Shown: positions 34,299-46,540 of the stretch, one piece after another
Numbering within the stretch: the first letter of the stretch is position 1
How the letters are laid out: every line of letters starts with the position of its first letter
Assembly (NCBI GenBank): GCA_038502395.1
Contig: JARJIL010000008.1
Coordinates: forward strand, 43,794,001 to 43,858,000
Reading direction: 5' to 3'
Length of the DNA: 64,000 nucleotides
Source of the DNA: Dittrichia graveolens
Lineage: Eukaryota; Streptophyta; Magnoliopsida; Asterales; Asteraceae
The notes under the pieces: model-generated
The model's input: only the letters and a program-made list of their open reading frames with translations
Database searches by the model: none
What the model was told of the DNA's origin: nothing
Translations under genes and position numbers: made by a program

Positions 34299-35070
34299 GG
34301 GGTAAATGACTAGATTAGAAGTTCACTAAGATTTGATTCTAGAAAATTTGGTTAAGAGATATATAGCTTTTTAAAACTTTTTAAAGCCGGTAGCCTTTTA
34401 TTTTGAAAGAAAAAACTATAAGTTTTGTTTGAATGAAAAAGCTAGAAGTTTTTTTTTAAACAAAAAGCTCCAAAATAAAAAGCTTTTAAAGTAGATTTTA
34501 AAACTAGCTTAAAGTCTTTTTATATACAAAGTTAGCTATATATCGTTTATAATTGTTTTACAATTCCTTCTAATTTTATGATTTGTCATTTTACACTATT
34601 CAGCTCTAGCTACTGGCTACTTTACCAAACATATATACAAATAAAATATATAACTTTTAGCTCTAACTATCAACTACCAGCTATTAGTTTTCAGCTTCTA
34701 GCTATGCGTTGCTAGCTACTTCCGTGAAACACACCTTAAACTTTCTTACTTATCTTTCTATTACTTGATAAGATAAGTGTCAAAATTAAAAGATGAAATG
34801 AAAAAAGAGAATGATCATACATTTTAATTATTAAATTAGTAGGAGATATAGAAGGATAAAGTAGAAAAAAATAGTATATTTTTCTTTAGTTAATATGGTC
34901 TAATTAAGATTTAATTTCGTAATCTGGTTAGGATTTATTTATTTGATATACTATTATTTATTTATTTTAAAATTGTTCTAAACTAGCTTTTGTTAATTAA
35001 TTTTACATACAAATAATATTCAATACGCATTTGTAAACTAAGTATATATGTTATTTACAGGGTAACAGTA
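34299..35070. other. Intergenic
   Basis: AGCTTTTTAAAACTTTTTAA and TAGCT-rich sequence (34360-34730). No gene. Confidence 0.45.
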
Positions 35071-35370
35071 AAAAGGGGGAGATTGTTAGAACTAAATTTG
35101 TAAAGTTGAGATTGTATTTTTATTTAGAATGTTTTATGCATATCGGTTCTAGGACAACCAAGAATAGATGTGTAATCTCGGTTGTAATAGCGCTTCTTAT
35201 ACGCCCTATAAATAGCTAACTAGCCGACTTGTGGCTAGAAGCTCTCACATTGTTCGTTAATAGAGAAAGAGACATTTACACCTTTATGTGTGTCCAGTGA
35301 GATAACTCTGTCCGATCCTACCTCAAATTTTCATCTTTGATTCTTGTTGTTATGGACATTCGACAAAAAC
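35071..35370 (+). repeat. copia polypurine tract plus LTR fragment
   Basis: AAAAAGGGGGAGAT (35070-35083) is followed at once by TGTTAGAACTAAATTTG, i.e. the 3' end of a copia internal region joined to a 3' LTR. The LTR contains CCTATAAATAGC (TATA, about 35207). The right edge near 35370 is uncertain, and no element body remains to the left. Confidence 0.55.
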
Positions 35371-35399
35371 AAGAATGTGCAGCCGAGTAAAAATCGATG

Positions 35400-36158
35400 T
35401 TCTCAAGTCACGGATAACTAAGATTAGATGAAATTCTATTCTCCTATGGAATTAGAGACATACCAGACTAAGAAGAGATGAAGTTGGATTCCACACACTC
35501 TCCAATGGCGATTGAAGCCCAAATACATAAATCCAGTGGCTAATTTTAAAAATTAGGCCATAGGAGAGAAATGAGAAAAGAAAGGTGCGATCATACCGTA
35601 TGAAATCTGTGAAATTAGAGACATAGATGAGTTGAAATTCGATTCTTGTATGAAATTTGAGACATATCTTACAAACATATGTGCCTTATTCGAAAAATCA
35701 GGGCATAAATGAGAAATGAAGGAAGAAAGGTGCGATGGTGGGAGAAAATGGACAAAGGGAAGAGGGATGACCGAGAGAATAAGAAACTTTAATCGGGAGG
35801 GAAGGAACTTTTGATATTATGGTGGGAATATTTTGGCAATGAAAATTGATGGAGGGAAGACTTTACCTCCAATTTTTTTAATTTCATGCGTATTTGTTTA
35901 TGTAGGCAAAAGTAAAGTAAATATAAATTAATTTTAGTGGTATAATACAATGATGTACCATTAATTCTAAAATTTATAGTGGCATATTAAAGTTTTATGC
36001 CACTATTAGTTATGTATACTAGTGTTATAAAACATAAAATGTCATTAAAAGCGTTTTTCTTTAGGTGGTGTATATAAAATGCTACTAAAAATACCAATTA
36101 GTGGCATAAAAACTAAATGCCATTAAGCTGTATGCTACTAAATGTTTTTTTTGTATTG
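35400..36158. mobile_element. CACTA transposon right end
   Basis: The end reads GCTACTAAATG then TTTTTTTTGTATTG, matching the inverted CACTACAAAAA terminus with one change. The preceding 220 bp carry sub-terminal repeats TAGTGGCAT / ATGCCACTA and variants, as in the left end at 48822. The body to the left is decayed and the opposite end was not found. Confidence 0.65.
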
Positions 36159-37022
36159 TTAGGAGAAGTTGGTTGCGGAGATGAAAATTCAAACTCAAAA
36201 TGCAGAGTCATCATTAATCCCAATGGATTCGGTAAACGAGCAATAAATCTTTAAGAAGGCATAAGGTGAATAACGAGGTCACAACATCGGGCGAGGACGA
36301 AAGATTAATCCCAAAGCGTCGACCAAATTTTCCTTCCTCATCTACCACTTCAGTATCAACTTCAAGTGAGATGATAGAAGATATGCTACGCGCCGTGCAA
36401 GAAGCCTATGACGATGAACAAGATCACAGTTCACAAACGCTACCAAGACTTGGCCGGCTACATATTTCTCAAGTAAAATTCCTATTTCTTGCATCACCAA
36501 CTTACCACCGTTTGTATAACACCGTCCCACCATTTTACTACATTAATGCCTGTGGTAATTAATCCATACATCTATTAGTTCCCAGCTTCTTTGCATGGAA
36601 ATCCCAGAATTTGTGGAGTTTTCAAACCCATGGATAACTTTCTGAGGGAATTGAAAGCATTTAAGAATATATAGGCCCCAAAGCTAGGAAGATGTTACTT
36701 TCTGAGGAAGAAAATGAGACCAATTCTTGCGATCATTAATTGTAAGGGGGCCAGTACCAAACTTCTTTTCCACTTCTTCTTTGAACTTTAGACGAGTTTT
36801 TGTTTATTAGTCGTCACATTTTACTACGTTAAATTCTGTGATTCACATGCATCCACAATGCATCAATCAATATTTTGATAAAGAATAGGAAAAAAACTTA
36901 AAACATGAACGGATCACATGACCGTGATGTTATGGTATCACATCATTCGTCTCTTTTTATTTAAGATGCTTAGACATGCATCATTGTATATGATTTTAAA
37001 CACATATTTTTATATTTTAATT
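36159..37022. other. Intergenic with an unassigned ORF
   Basis: The ORF 36266-36562 (98 codons; EDERLIPKRRPNFPSSSTTS) follows the CACTA end. A Ser/Thr-rich acidic peptide of this kind is unknown to me and may be a decayed gene piece. The rest holds nothing recognisable. Confidence 0.3.
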
Positions 37023-37031
37023 ATATCAAAA

Positions 37032-38358
37032 GAGTTAATTTCATAAATGGTCCTTTAACTAACCACGAATTGCAAGTTTAGTCCTTTTTTTGAAAAAGTT
37101 GCAAATTTCGTCCTTTAACTACCAATTTTTTGCATGTATGGTCCTTTTTAACGGTTTATGTTAATTATTGCCGTTAACTCCATTTGACTTAAGGGTATTT
37201 AAGTCTTTTTACACCTTTTTATTTTTAATTGATTTTAATATTAGTTTATATTCATTTTTTAAAAATAATTAAATTTAGAGATTATATTGTATTTGATTCA
37301 TTTTTCTTTTTCTTTTCACCGATCACCACCACCAAACCTTCTACCACCATCGTTTACCACCGCCCCACCACCACCACCACCACTCACCATCCCATCACCA
37401 CCCCCACCAGACCAGTCAACCATCACTCAATACTCAACCTCTCAATCCTCTAACGAAAACCCTCATCGGAAATCTCACAGCCACCAAGATCGAACACTCA
37501 TCATCGATAGCCTCCTACAACCACCGGAAAGTCGAATAACCTTAAAACAACCACCGGAAGATCGAACACTCATCATCTAGTACACCAAGAACACTTGAAA
37601 CCCCTACACCCAAAGCAAACACACCACTGGTTTCCGCCACCGCCAAATAACCTTAAAACAACCAACTGCCACCTACCACCACAAGAAATCAAACCTAAAC
37701 ACCCAAATCAAAAACCCACCCCGCAAAGAGAAACCCTAAATTGTTAAAAAAACACCCAAACCGAAACCCAAAAACCTAAAATCACCTGTGTTGTTGGCGA
37801 TAGTAGTGCACGATGGTGTGGCTCTCTCGTCATGGAGATAGCGACGGTGGGACGAGATGGTGATGTTAGAGGCGCTGAATAGGTTTTAGATGGGGTGATA
37901 GTCGATGGTGGTGTAAGGCCATGAGTGGTGTACGATGGTGATAGTGATGGAGATGAGAGGCGACAGTAGCCATGGAGATGGGAATCGCCGGTTGCCGGTG
38001 GTGTAGATGGGAATCATCGATCGCCGGGTGGCAGATATGGGAATCGCTGGTGAGATATTTTTTAGGGTGCGTGTGTGTGTGAAAATCATCGATCGCCTGT
38101 TGTGTGTGTGTGAAAATTAAAGAAATTTTAGGGTTTTATATATAAGATATATTTTTTAGGTTTTTAAAGTATATTTTAATATGGTAAGGGTAAAATGGGT
38201 ATTTTTACAAGGTTAACGGAATGTTTTAACAGAAACCGTTAAAAAGGACCATACATGCAAAAAAATGATAGTTAAAGGACGAAATTTGCAACTTTTTCAA
38301 AAAAAGGACTAAACTTGTAATTCATGGTTAGTTAAAGGGCCATTTATAAAATTAACTC
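37032..38358. mobile_element. MULE-like element with long TIRs, 1.33 kb
   Basis: Both ends carry about 170-bp inverted repeats: GAGTTAATTTCATAAATGG at the left, CCATTTATAAAATTAACTC at the right, with inner words GGTCCTTTAACTAACC and GCAACTTTTTCAAAAAAAGG. The 9-bp flanks ATATCAAAA (37023-37031) and GTATCAAAA (38359-38367) differ at one base, as for Mutator-like elements. The interior is CCACCA/GGTGGT-rich, with ORFs in several frames (37229-37580 plus; 37886-38089 minus) and no transposase. Captured genic sequence is possible but not identified. Confidence 0.75.
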
Positions 38359-38367
38359 GTATCAAAA

Positions 38368-39672
38368 TCATGTTGAAAACATAAAAAGTATGCACAATAA
38401 CCAATAAAAAGTAATAAAAAATAGAGTAATTAAAAGATCTATAGGATGGGGGTGCATGAAACATAATCCTTCACTTAAACATTGTTTTTTTATTAAAAAA
38501 ATGTTTCGTAAATAAACTAGCTGCCACGTATGTCCCATTTGTAGAGAACTCGAAATATAAACCGTGGAAAATTTTCACCAACCAATTAGTACACATTAAA
38601 TTTTCCAAGATGAATATAAATTTATTACGTACCTACAAACCATATATACCAACAACCCATTACACTATATTTATATTTTAAAGACTAAAATAAGATATTT
38701 ATGTGCTTAAAAACTTAAAACACCTCCAAGAGCTCGATCGATCAGCCCTCATTCCAACAGCTCTAGTTCCGACCGTTCGACTTCGGGCAAAATCAGATTT
38801 TCCGGCAACCGGCCCAATCATCAAACCACCCACCTACGTACTGTGGTACCGGCGAACTTAAAGTACTCGTGAAAAGCAGGCAAGGTTTGAATTTTTTCAA
38901 TAATATTACATATAATATAATTTTTTTGAAACAGTAGAACACACGCACATACACTTTATATATAGTTAACATCGTGTATATGTTTGCCGTTAAAAAAAAA
39001 GAACCTTCTGATCTTGACTGTACGGACTCTCTTATTCTTGCTGAGTGTAATTATAACTTCAGATATGTGATTTTCAGTTTTTCACATGATTTTCTACATT
39101 TTCAGTTTGATTTATTATATGTAGTGTTGTTTTCAATTAGTGGTTTCTGGGTTACGGTATTAATTTCCTTCTTTAAAAGTATAATTACTCTTTAGTTGGA
39201 GATTAATTCGAGTCCCTCCTGTATGAATGAATGAAGTCAAGCAAGTCGTTTCAAAAGTCAACTGTAAAAATTCATTTATCGATCGATTCTTTAAACAGAT
39301 ATTAACGCATATATACATGAAAGGATACTTTAAATGTCAAACAAATAAAGCCGAATTCAAGTTGTGTTTTTAGTTCATTTTTGTCTCTTAATTAAATATG
39401 CAAACGAGTTTTTGTATTAGAACTTTGAATAAGCTTGAATGTCAATTTCTTGGATGGTCTCAATTCCGAGCATATTAACTTGAGTACGTTTGTAAGCTTG
39501 AATAACTCAAACGCTCAGACGATAATCTTATAAGCCCGCAAAATATATTCAAAGATATTTATCGTAATTCTAATAAACTCATAAACGCGTAAATTAAGTT
39601 CAAGATATTTGTCGTGGTATGAACTTCAAGCTTAATTAGCGATCGATTGCAGTTATTAATTTCTACATAACA
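38368..39672. other. Upstream region of the kinase-jacalin gene
   Basis: A stretch of normal GC content at 38720-38885 ends AGCAGGCAAG|GTTTGA, which could be a leader exon with a donor site. A TATA-like TTATATATAG lies at 38956. The ORF 38974-39195 has no domain. Confidence 0.35.
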
Positions 39673-41847
39673 ATGTCGTCTGACATGAAAGGAGTACAAC
39701 ACTTCAAAGTTCCACTTGAAGATATAAAGTTGGCAACCAGCAACTTTGATGAAAAAAGTCTCATCGCACGAGGTGGATTCGGGAATGTATATATCGGGAA
39801 ACTTACTTTATCCGGGCAGGAAATCACTGTTGCGGTGAAGAGGTTAAATCCTACAGGGAGACAAGGAAACCATGAGTTTTTAATAGAAATTCAAATGCTT
39901 TCTTGTTATAAGCACAAATACCTCGTATCTCTTATCGGGTTTTGCGAAGAAAACGGAGAAAAGATCATCATATACGAGTATGTGAAACATGGAAGCCTTG
40001 ATAGATATATAAGTAGTGTTGATCTCTCATGGATCCTACGTCTTAAAATAAGCGTTGGTGCGGCTCGTGGTTTTAATTACCTTCATCATGATGTGGGACC
40101 ACAACATAGGGTCATGCATCGCGATATTAAAAGCTCAAATATTCTCTTAACCGAAAACTGGGAAGCAAAGATATCAGATTTTGGATTAGCAAAAATAGGT
40201 CCTTCAAATGTTGAGTTCACATTTCTTGTCACTAATGCTTGTGGCACCTTTGGCTATGTTGATCCACAATATGTAAAAACCGGGATTCTAACCAAGGAAT
40301 CCGATGTGTATTCATTTGGGGTGGTGCTATTTGAACTATTGTGTGGAAGGCTAGCTCTTATTAATAGCTTTCAAGATGAACGTCGATTTCTTGCTCATTT
40401 TGCCCAACGTGCTTGTGAAGAGAACAGATTATACGACATAATCCTTCCTAGTATTAAGGATCAAATGAAGATAGACTCATTAAACATGTTTTCGATGGTT
40501 GCATATCAATGCTTGAAAGAAAATCGTAGTGAACGTCCAGCAATGGGGTGGGTCGCCGAAAAACTCGAAAAGGCATTGCAACTTCAAGTAAGTTTACATG
40601 TCATTTAATTTAGTTAAAAATCTATATCTATCTTATGGTTAACAAGTACAAATATTATCATTTTGGTATGTTTCAAGGTTACTAGCAAAGTAGCAGGATT
40701 TATTCGGGTCGGTATATGGGGAAAACAAACAGGAGATCCGGATAATAACTGGTCTTTTGAACTTAACCAAGGCCACAAGCTGCAAAAGATAACCATTAAC
40801 CATGGTCATACAATATACTCACTCATATTCATCACTGAATGTAGAGGTATTTTTCACACTTCTAACAAGTTTGGTGGTTTGGGTAGTGAAGAAACAGTTT
40901 CGCACGTGAGCATATCTAACTCATTATAACTCTACTATGAATTACATGTATACTTTTCTTTTTTATTTAATTAAAAAGTGCATAGTGTATGATGTTAGTA
41001 TACATATTTATGTATTTATCCAGGTCACATTCGATTTCGACGAGGAAATAGTTCGTATTCATGGAACCATTGGTACTCGAGATGGAGATACGATAATTTC
41101 GTCACTATCTTTCATAACGAACAAACGGGCCCATGGACCTTTTGGTGAAGCGACTTATTCTGCTTTCTCTATCCCATTAGAGAAAGGGTCATTAGCGGGA
41201 TTCTACGGTCTTGTTGGTAATCATATCAATGCAATTGGTGCCTATGTTAAAGCCTATGAGGAAATCACAAAGGTTGGAACTTGGGGAGCAACCAAAGAGC
41301 CGGATAATCCGCAAAATATTTGGTATTTTCAACTTGAGAGAAATCATCATTTGAACAAGATTACCATTGATCATGGTGATCTCATATACTCCCTAATGTT
41401 TACAACACTACATAGAGGGTCAACATATACTTCTCAAAAGGCAGGTGGTTGGAATGGTGGAGATAAAGTATCTGAGGTGAAGACTTCTTTAAAATATATT
41501 TTTGGTGGTTTATGGGCTTATTTGAAAGTTTAAAAATTGATAAAAATGAAATTTTATTATTCGGTAAACATAACATCTCTCACGTTGTTGTTCAGGTAAC
41601 ATTTGACTGGGACGAAGAAATAAATGCTATTAATGGGACCGTCGATCAAGCAACTGCACCTTATGTAACCTACACAATAATTTCATCAATATCATTTGTG
41701 ACCAACAAAAAAACACATGGACCGTTTGGTACAATAAGAGGGAAGGCTTTCACATTAGCATGGGAAGATGGTTCATGTGCTGGATTTTATGGGCTTTGTG
41801 GACATTTTATTGATAGTATTGGTGTCTATTTAAAGGCTAAAATATAG
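39673..41847 (+). CDS. Receptor-like cytoplasmic kinase fused to two jacalin lectin domains
   Basis: Four phase-0 exons: 39673-40587, 40678-40905, 41024-41476 and 41596-41847 (TAG); 615 residues. Exon 1 is a Ser/Thr kinase of the FERONIA-like (CrRLK1L-related) kind: glycine loop ARGGFGNVY (32-40, first Gly replaced by Ala), VAVK Lys56, Glu72, HRD (149-151, RD kinase), SDFG (168-171), GTFGYVDPQY and ESDVYSFGV. There is no signal peptide, ectodomain or transmembrane helix, so it is cytoplasmic. Exons 2-4 give jacalin domains at about 306-460 and 461-615, with VGIWGKQTG, HGPFG and GFYGL blocks. The sugar-loop GxxxD is GNHIN in the first (Asp to Asn) and GHFID in the second. Catalytic residues are otherwise complete and no stop interrupts. 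I infer a signalling kinase gated by glycan binding, possibly in defence. Confidence 0.88.
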
Positions 41848-43511
41848 GTTATGAAAAATTAATTATCTTAATTTGTTGTGATTACGTACTATATATTAAT
41901 TAGTGTGCTACTATACGTACGTACGTTTCTTGGTTTCATTGATTGATGCATGTGTTGTTTGGGGTTCATAAGTTTATGTATTTTATAAGGATCGGACTAT
42001 GTATGATCCGTTCATGATCAGTTATTTCTTCTTTATTTAAAAATATATATTTATGTCCTTTCCCAAATTAGATAACCATCTGTTTTGATGACAATAAATA
42101 AAAGACAGAGTCAATTGTTATCTAATTTGGATTGTATTATAGATTACTTGTTTTTTATTATGGTCATTCTCCGGTAAAAAGTAATAATGGTTTAAAAGTT
42201 CTTATTTGCGTTGAAGAAGATAAGCTTACAAATAAAATGACAAATGTTATTTATAAAAAGGTTTTACAAAAAAATATGACGATCTTATCTATGAAATTCT
42301 GATTTCTAATAAATTTACCCTTCTTTTAGACAATTTTATATCACTATATATTGTTTACAATTGTTTTACTATATGTTTTAGTAGTTTTCCACACTATAAA
42401 TATTTAAATTTACATTAATAATCCCCATATTTATACACATGATATTAAGCTAGTAAATAAGTAATAGTGTGTTACATGTCGTGTTTCTAGAACCTCTTAT
42501 TTTTCCCGCTTTATAGTTAACTCGATATTGCCACGTGTCCCTTAATCACCCGACCTCTCCTCACATCATCCTTTCTTATGGGCTTTTTGTTAAAACAGAA
42601 TGATTAAGTACCGATTAATTTTATGATCTAATAATTCAAAGGCTCTCAATGAATCTACTTCTGAATGTGACATATTGTTTGATAAAGGTTCCGAATAAAC
42701 AATTTGAATGATGCAAATTACCATTTAAATCTTAATAGTAATATTTATATTATAAGGTATGATTGTTTCTTCGATCACGTTTCTCCATTCTCTGCCTCGC
42801 GGCCTCGCCTCTTCTTATCTCCATATTTGATTTGATCATATTTTAGTTTTGAAAGCTATGGCAGAATCACCTTAATTGGATGTCAATTTCATTATCCCTA
42901 TTAACATATATATATATATATATATATATACACTAGATCTCAATCCCATGTAAATATGGGCAGCTTATAACTTATTTGTTAATTTTGTTTAATATTAATT
43001 TTTTTAAAGTAAGTTACCGACCACACATTTCAAATAAGGAAGTACATACGCTATCATTCTACACAAATTGTATAAATTGTCTTGCTTTGTTGTGATATTC
43101 TTTTTTTAGTTTGTTATGTTGCTACAAGTAAGCTCATATCCATTCATTAGTATATGAAAAAGAAAGAAAGTCTGTCTCAAAGTATAATGCACTATCATAC
43201 AAATATCTTATTGGTTTAATTTGCAAAGTAATTATACTACCAGAATATATTCTAAAGTTGGCAATGTTTGGTATATATGGTTATTATTGTGCTACCTTAA
43301 AATTGTTTATTTGTATTTTTTCCAAAGTAGAGCATTCAAAACAATCATAGTTACTTGTAAGTATACTAGCGGTGACATGAAACTGTAAGCAACACTTGAT
43401 GATTGTTTTGTAAGGCATTCACATCAATTGTAAAAAGCAACTTAGTATGTTGTCTTAACTTTAAAGGTTTTTTTGAAATCCCTCCATAGTTCTTCCATCA
43501 TTCATTGTTTT
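41848..43511. other. Intergenic
   Basis: 3' flank of the kinase-jacalin gene (ACAATAAATAAAAG near 42090 could serve polyadenylation). A (TA)n tract at 42907-42930 is followed by CACTAGATCTCAATCCCATG, whose reverse strand resembles a Helitron 3' end (weak). No gene. Confidence 0.4.
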
Positions 43512-44200
43512 GATATTCTCTGCCGGATATATCAAAATGTGTAAGGCTTATTATTCCTTCCATTATATGATCAAACACAAGATCATGTCCTGGAGTGATT
43601 TCAAGATCTTTACATAACTTTTTCCATGTTGGTCAACATAAACGAACTCGTAGAGCTTCATCGAACGCCACATGAACCTCATACACGCGTAAGTGAGTGT
43701 ATATTGCATGTTTTGTGGTGGTGTCAAAGTTGATTGATTGTAGAAATGAATTGCTTAAGTCCTACATTTGAGATTGTTGACATGTTATCTTTCATGAAAT
43801 CACAATATATTTCTTGAATGTAGAACAAGGGTATAATTTGTACATACCTGATATGTTGTGGTTTGTTCACTAAATTTGGTGAAGTATTTTGGTGTCCCAA
43901 GGAATTGTTGTCCTATATAGTATATATGTGGTTGTTTGCCTTCCATATGATATTCAACTACATTAAGTTTGAATGGATTGGTTATTTGGAGATGTAGTAT
44001 TGTTTTGGGAGTAATTGCATAATCTTTAATATATTGATACCAATCCATCCCATGCATTCTAATTCTACATTGATTAATTTTTGTGAATGAGATGTTATAA
44101 ACATGGTTTGTAGTATCTAAAGTAATTCTTGTGGGAGAATTTTTAGGTAATAAGTCACAATTAGGAATCTTATTATACAATCTTGTGCATATGAAGTTGT
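43510..44200 (-). pseudogene. B3-like DNA-binding protein, broken
   Basis: Two minus-strand exon-like pieces resemble plant B3 domains. The first (about 44200-43848, ending in a CAG|GTATGT donor) has NKIPNCDLLPKNSPTRITL, then HGMDWYQYIKDYAITPKTIL. The second (about 43685-43512) has EVHVAFDEALRVRL, an in-frame TGA, then PTWKKLCKDLEITPGHDLVF. The pattern LPK...GW..F..D..ITPG is that of B3 domains. The stop and the lack of a start suggest a pseudogene. Assignment is by eye only. Confidence 0.4.
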
Positions 44201-44281
44201 AAATAGATTTGGGATGAGAAATTCTAATCGAGTATAAACTAATGATAAATCCTAATTACAATTTAAGAGTAATAATTAATG

Positions 44282-44512
44282 AAAAATGTTCAATATAGTC
44301 CATACTTAATTCATAGTCCCAATAGACTAATTTTAACCATTGGATCAATGACATCAATGGTCTGGATTGCATTTTAAAATTTTGGACGGAATGACATTTT
44401 CGTAATTCATATGTGATGCTTTTACAAATCACATATCATTTCAATCACATGTGGTTGAATATTAAAATTTTAGGACTATGTTTTTTACATAAACTTTATT
44501 GAAAACAACTCA
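44282..44512. repeat. Dispersed repeat R1 (copy 5)
   Basis: Same orientation as copy 1, from AATGTTCAATATAG to TTTATTGAAAACAACT, but with part of the central palindrome region missing. Confidence 0.7.
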
Positions 44513-45213
44513 ATAATTAATATTAATGAGTAATATATTTTGATAATTACATAAGTATTGCTAACCTATGATAAATGATATTTTGAGAATCATTATTTTG
44601 GCTTTGCTAGATTGTAAATATATTTGGAATTAACAATTTCAATAATTAGAAGAATCAATAAACATACAACAATATTGAAGTAGGTAAACAATAAAGAGTG
44701 TATTTTATAATAAAGACTTACATTGTTGTAAATAAAAAAAAATACTTAGATTCTCCCTCATTGCATTATGGTATTGTTGGATTTCTTAGAAATATTCATA
44801 TACAATCTTATACATATGAAATTGTAAATAAATTAATAAAGTATAAAGTAATAATAAATCATAATTGCAAATAATTTATCAAAAATATATAACAATTATG
44901 GACATGGGTAAAAAATATAAATTGAATTTTTTTAGTTATAAGTTGCTATTTAAGTGTAATAATTAACATTAATGTGTAATAAATTTAAATTTTTGTATGG
45001 ATATTGTTATGTTACTATAGTAACATATAAGTTACAACAACATTTCCAATAGATATGACGTAATCATTATCAAGTTCAGTTAATAATTCCAAATATGAAA
45101 ACTTATATTTTAAAACTCAAACCAAAGTATATTATTTCTAGATGACCTAATTATCATATAGTGAAATGGATTAGTGTTTTGGGAAATACAGACAAAGATA
45201 ATTATGCTACTTA
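44513..45213. other. AT-rich intergenic region
   Basis: No gene. The text GAAAACTTATATTTTAAAAC near 45098 recurs around 45940-46020 with its surroundings, so short duplications are present. Confidence 0.45.
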
Positions 45214-45688
45214 TCTATACTACTATATAAACCATTTAATATTCTCTTTCCTCTTAAATTTTAAGACTTCTTAAAATTTAATCAATATAAAATCTTGACC
45301 CTTCATTTAATCTAAATTAATCTCATCCACTCAATTTTTAACTATTTATTATCTCCTAATTTACTTTAATGTTTTATTCAAAATATATTCTCTCATACTA
45401 ACATAATTTTCCTCCCACATCAACATAATTTTTAAAATCTTATTAACTCTTTTCTTTATTTCATCAATATAAATCTTTTTTCTTATTTTATTGTCTTTTA
45501 GAATTTATTTTTAAAATTAATAAAATAGTTAGATGTAAATAAAAGAAAATTTGAAAAAAACGGATATGTTGTTGTAAATTTTTTCGTGACATTAAATTGC
45601 GTGAATAATATATCATTACATTCTTGAAAGCGACATATTGTAAACCAAAAACTATTTGTCGCCGCGCATTGCGCGGGTATGATGCTAG
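45214..45688 (+). mobile_element. Non-autonomous Helitron, 475 bp
   Basis: The 5' end TCTATACTACTATATAAACC is a standard plant Helitron terminus. The 3' end has the hairpin CCGCGCATTGCGCGG followed after 8 bases by CTAG (45685-45688). It is inserted between A (45213) and T (45689). No TIR or target duplication. Confidence 0.85.
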
Positions 45689-46540
45689 TTTGATAAAAGT
45701 CAAAAACATTTTCAGGTCAACCTTAGGAGTCACAAGTTTACAATAATCACTATCAATCACAATTTTGTTGTTTGTATTGTCATCCTATATTAAAATTAGA
45801 AAATCATTGTATAACAAAGGCGAAATACAAACATATTATGTGTAGAGATTAATTGATTAATACACACACACACATATATTTATATATATATATATATATA
45901 CTAACTCACAACACAAATAAACTTAATAATTCCAAACATGAAACCTTATATTTTAAAACTCAAGCCAAAGAGTTTAATAATTCCAAACATGAAAACTTAT
46001 ATTTTAAAACTCAAATCAAAGTATATTATTTCCAAATGACCTAATTATCATACGGTGAAATAGATTAGTGTTTGGGAAATACTACCATAGATAATTAACC
46101 TACTTATTTGATAAAAGTAAAAAAACAAAAGACATTAATCTAAACGGTGGACATCTCAAATCCTTCAAACTTTTTTTTCTTCACAAACATAAGCTTCATA
46201 TTCACGAGAGTAGATCCTTCTACATCTCATCTTTGTCATCAATTTTGTGACGTTTTCCGGACAGACCCGCGGTATTTGTTTTTGACCCAACCTTAGGAGT
46301 CATAATTTCACAATCATCATTATCAATCACAACTTTGTTATTTGTATCATCATCATACATTAAAATTAGAAAAAAATAAAGTAAGCTTTGTAATTCCTTG
46401 TACTCTTTATGTATTTATCATTGTTAAATAACCATGGTTAAAGACATAGAATACCTTCAATAATTCAACTCTATAGGAAAGTTTGCAAATATCTCAAGTT
46501 CATCACTTACATTCGCAACAAAACCAACAATGATAACATT
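45689..46540. other. Intergenic
   Basis: Contains a (TA)n tract near 45880-45900 and two diverged copies of AATTCCAAACATGAAAACTT at 45930 and 45978. No gene called. Confidence 0.45.
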
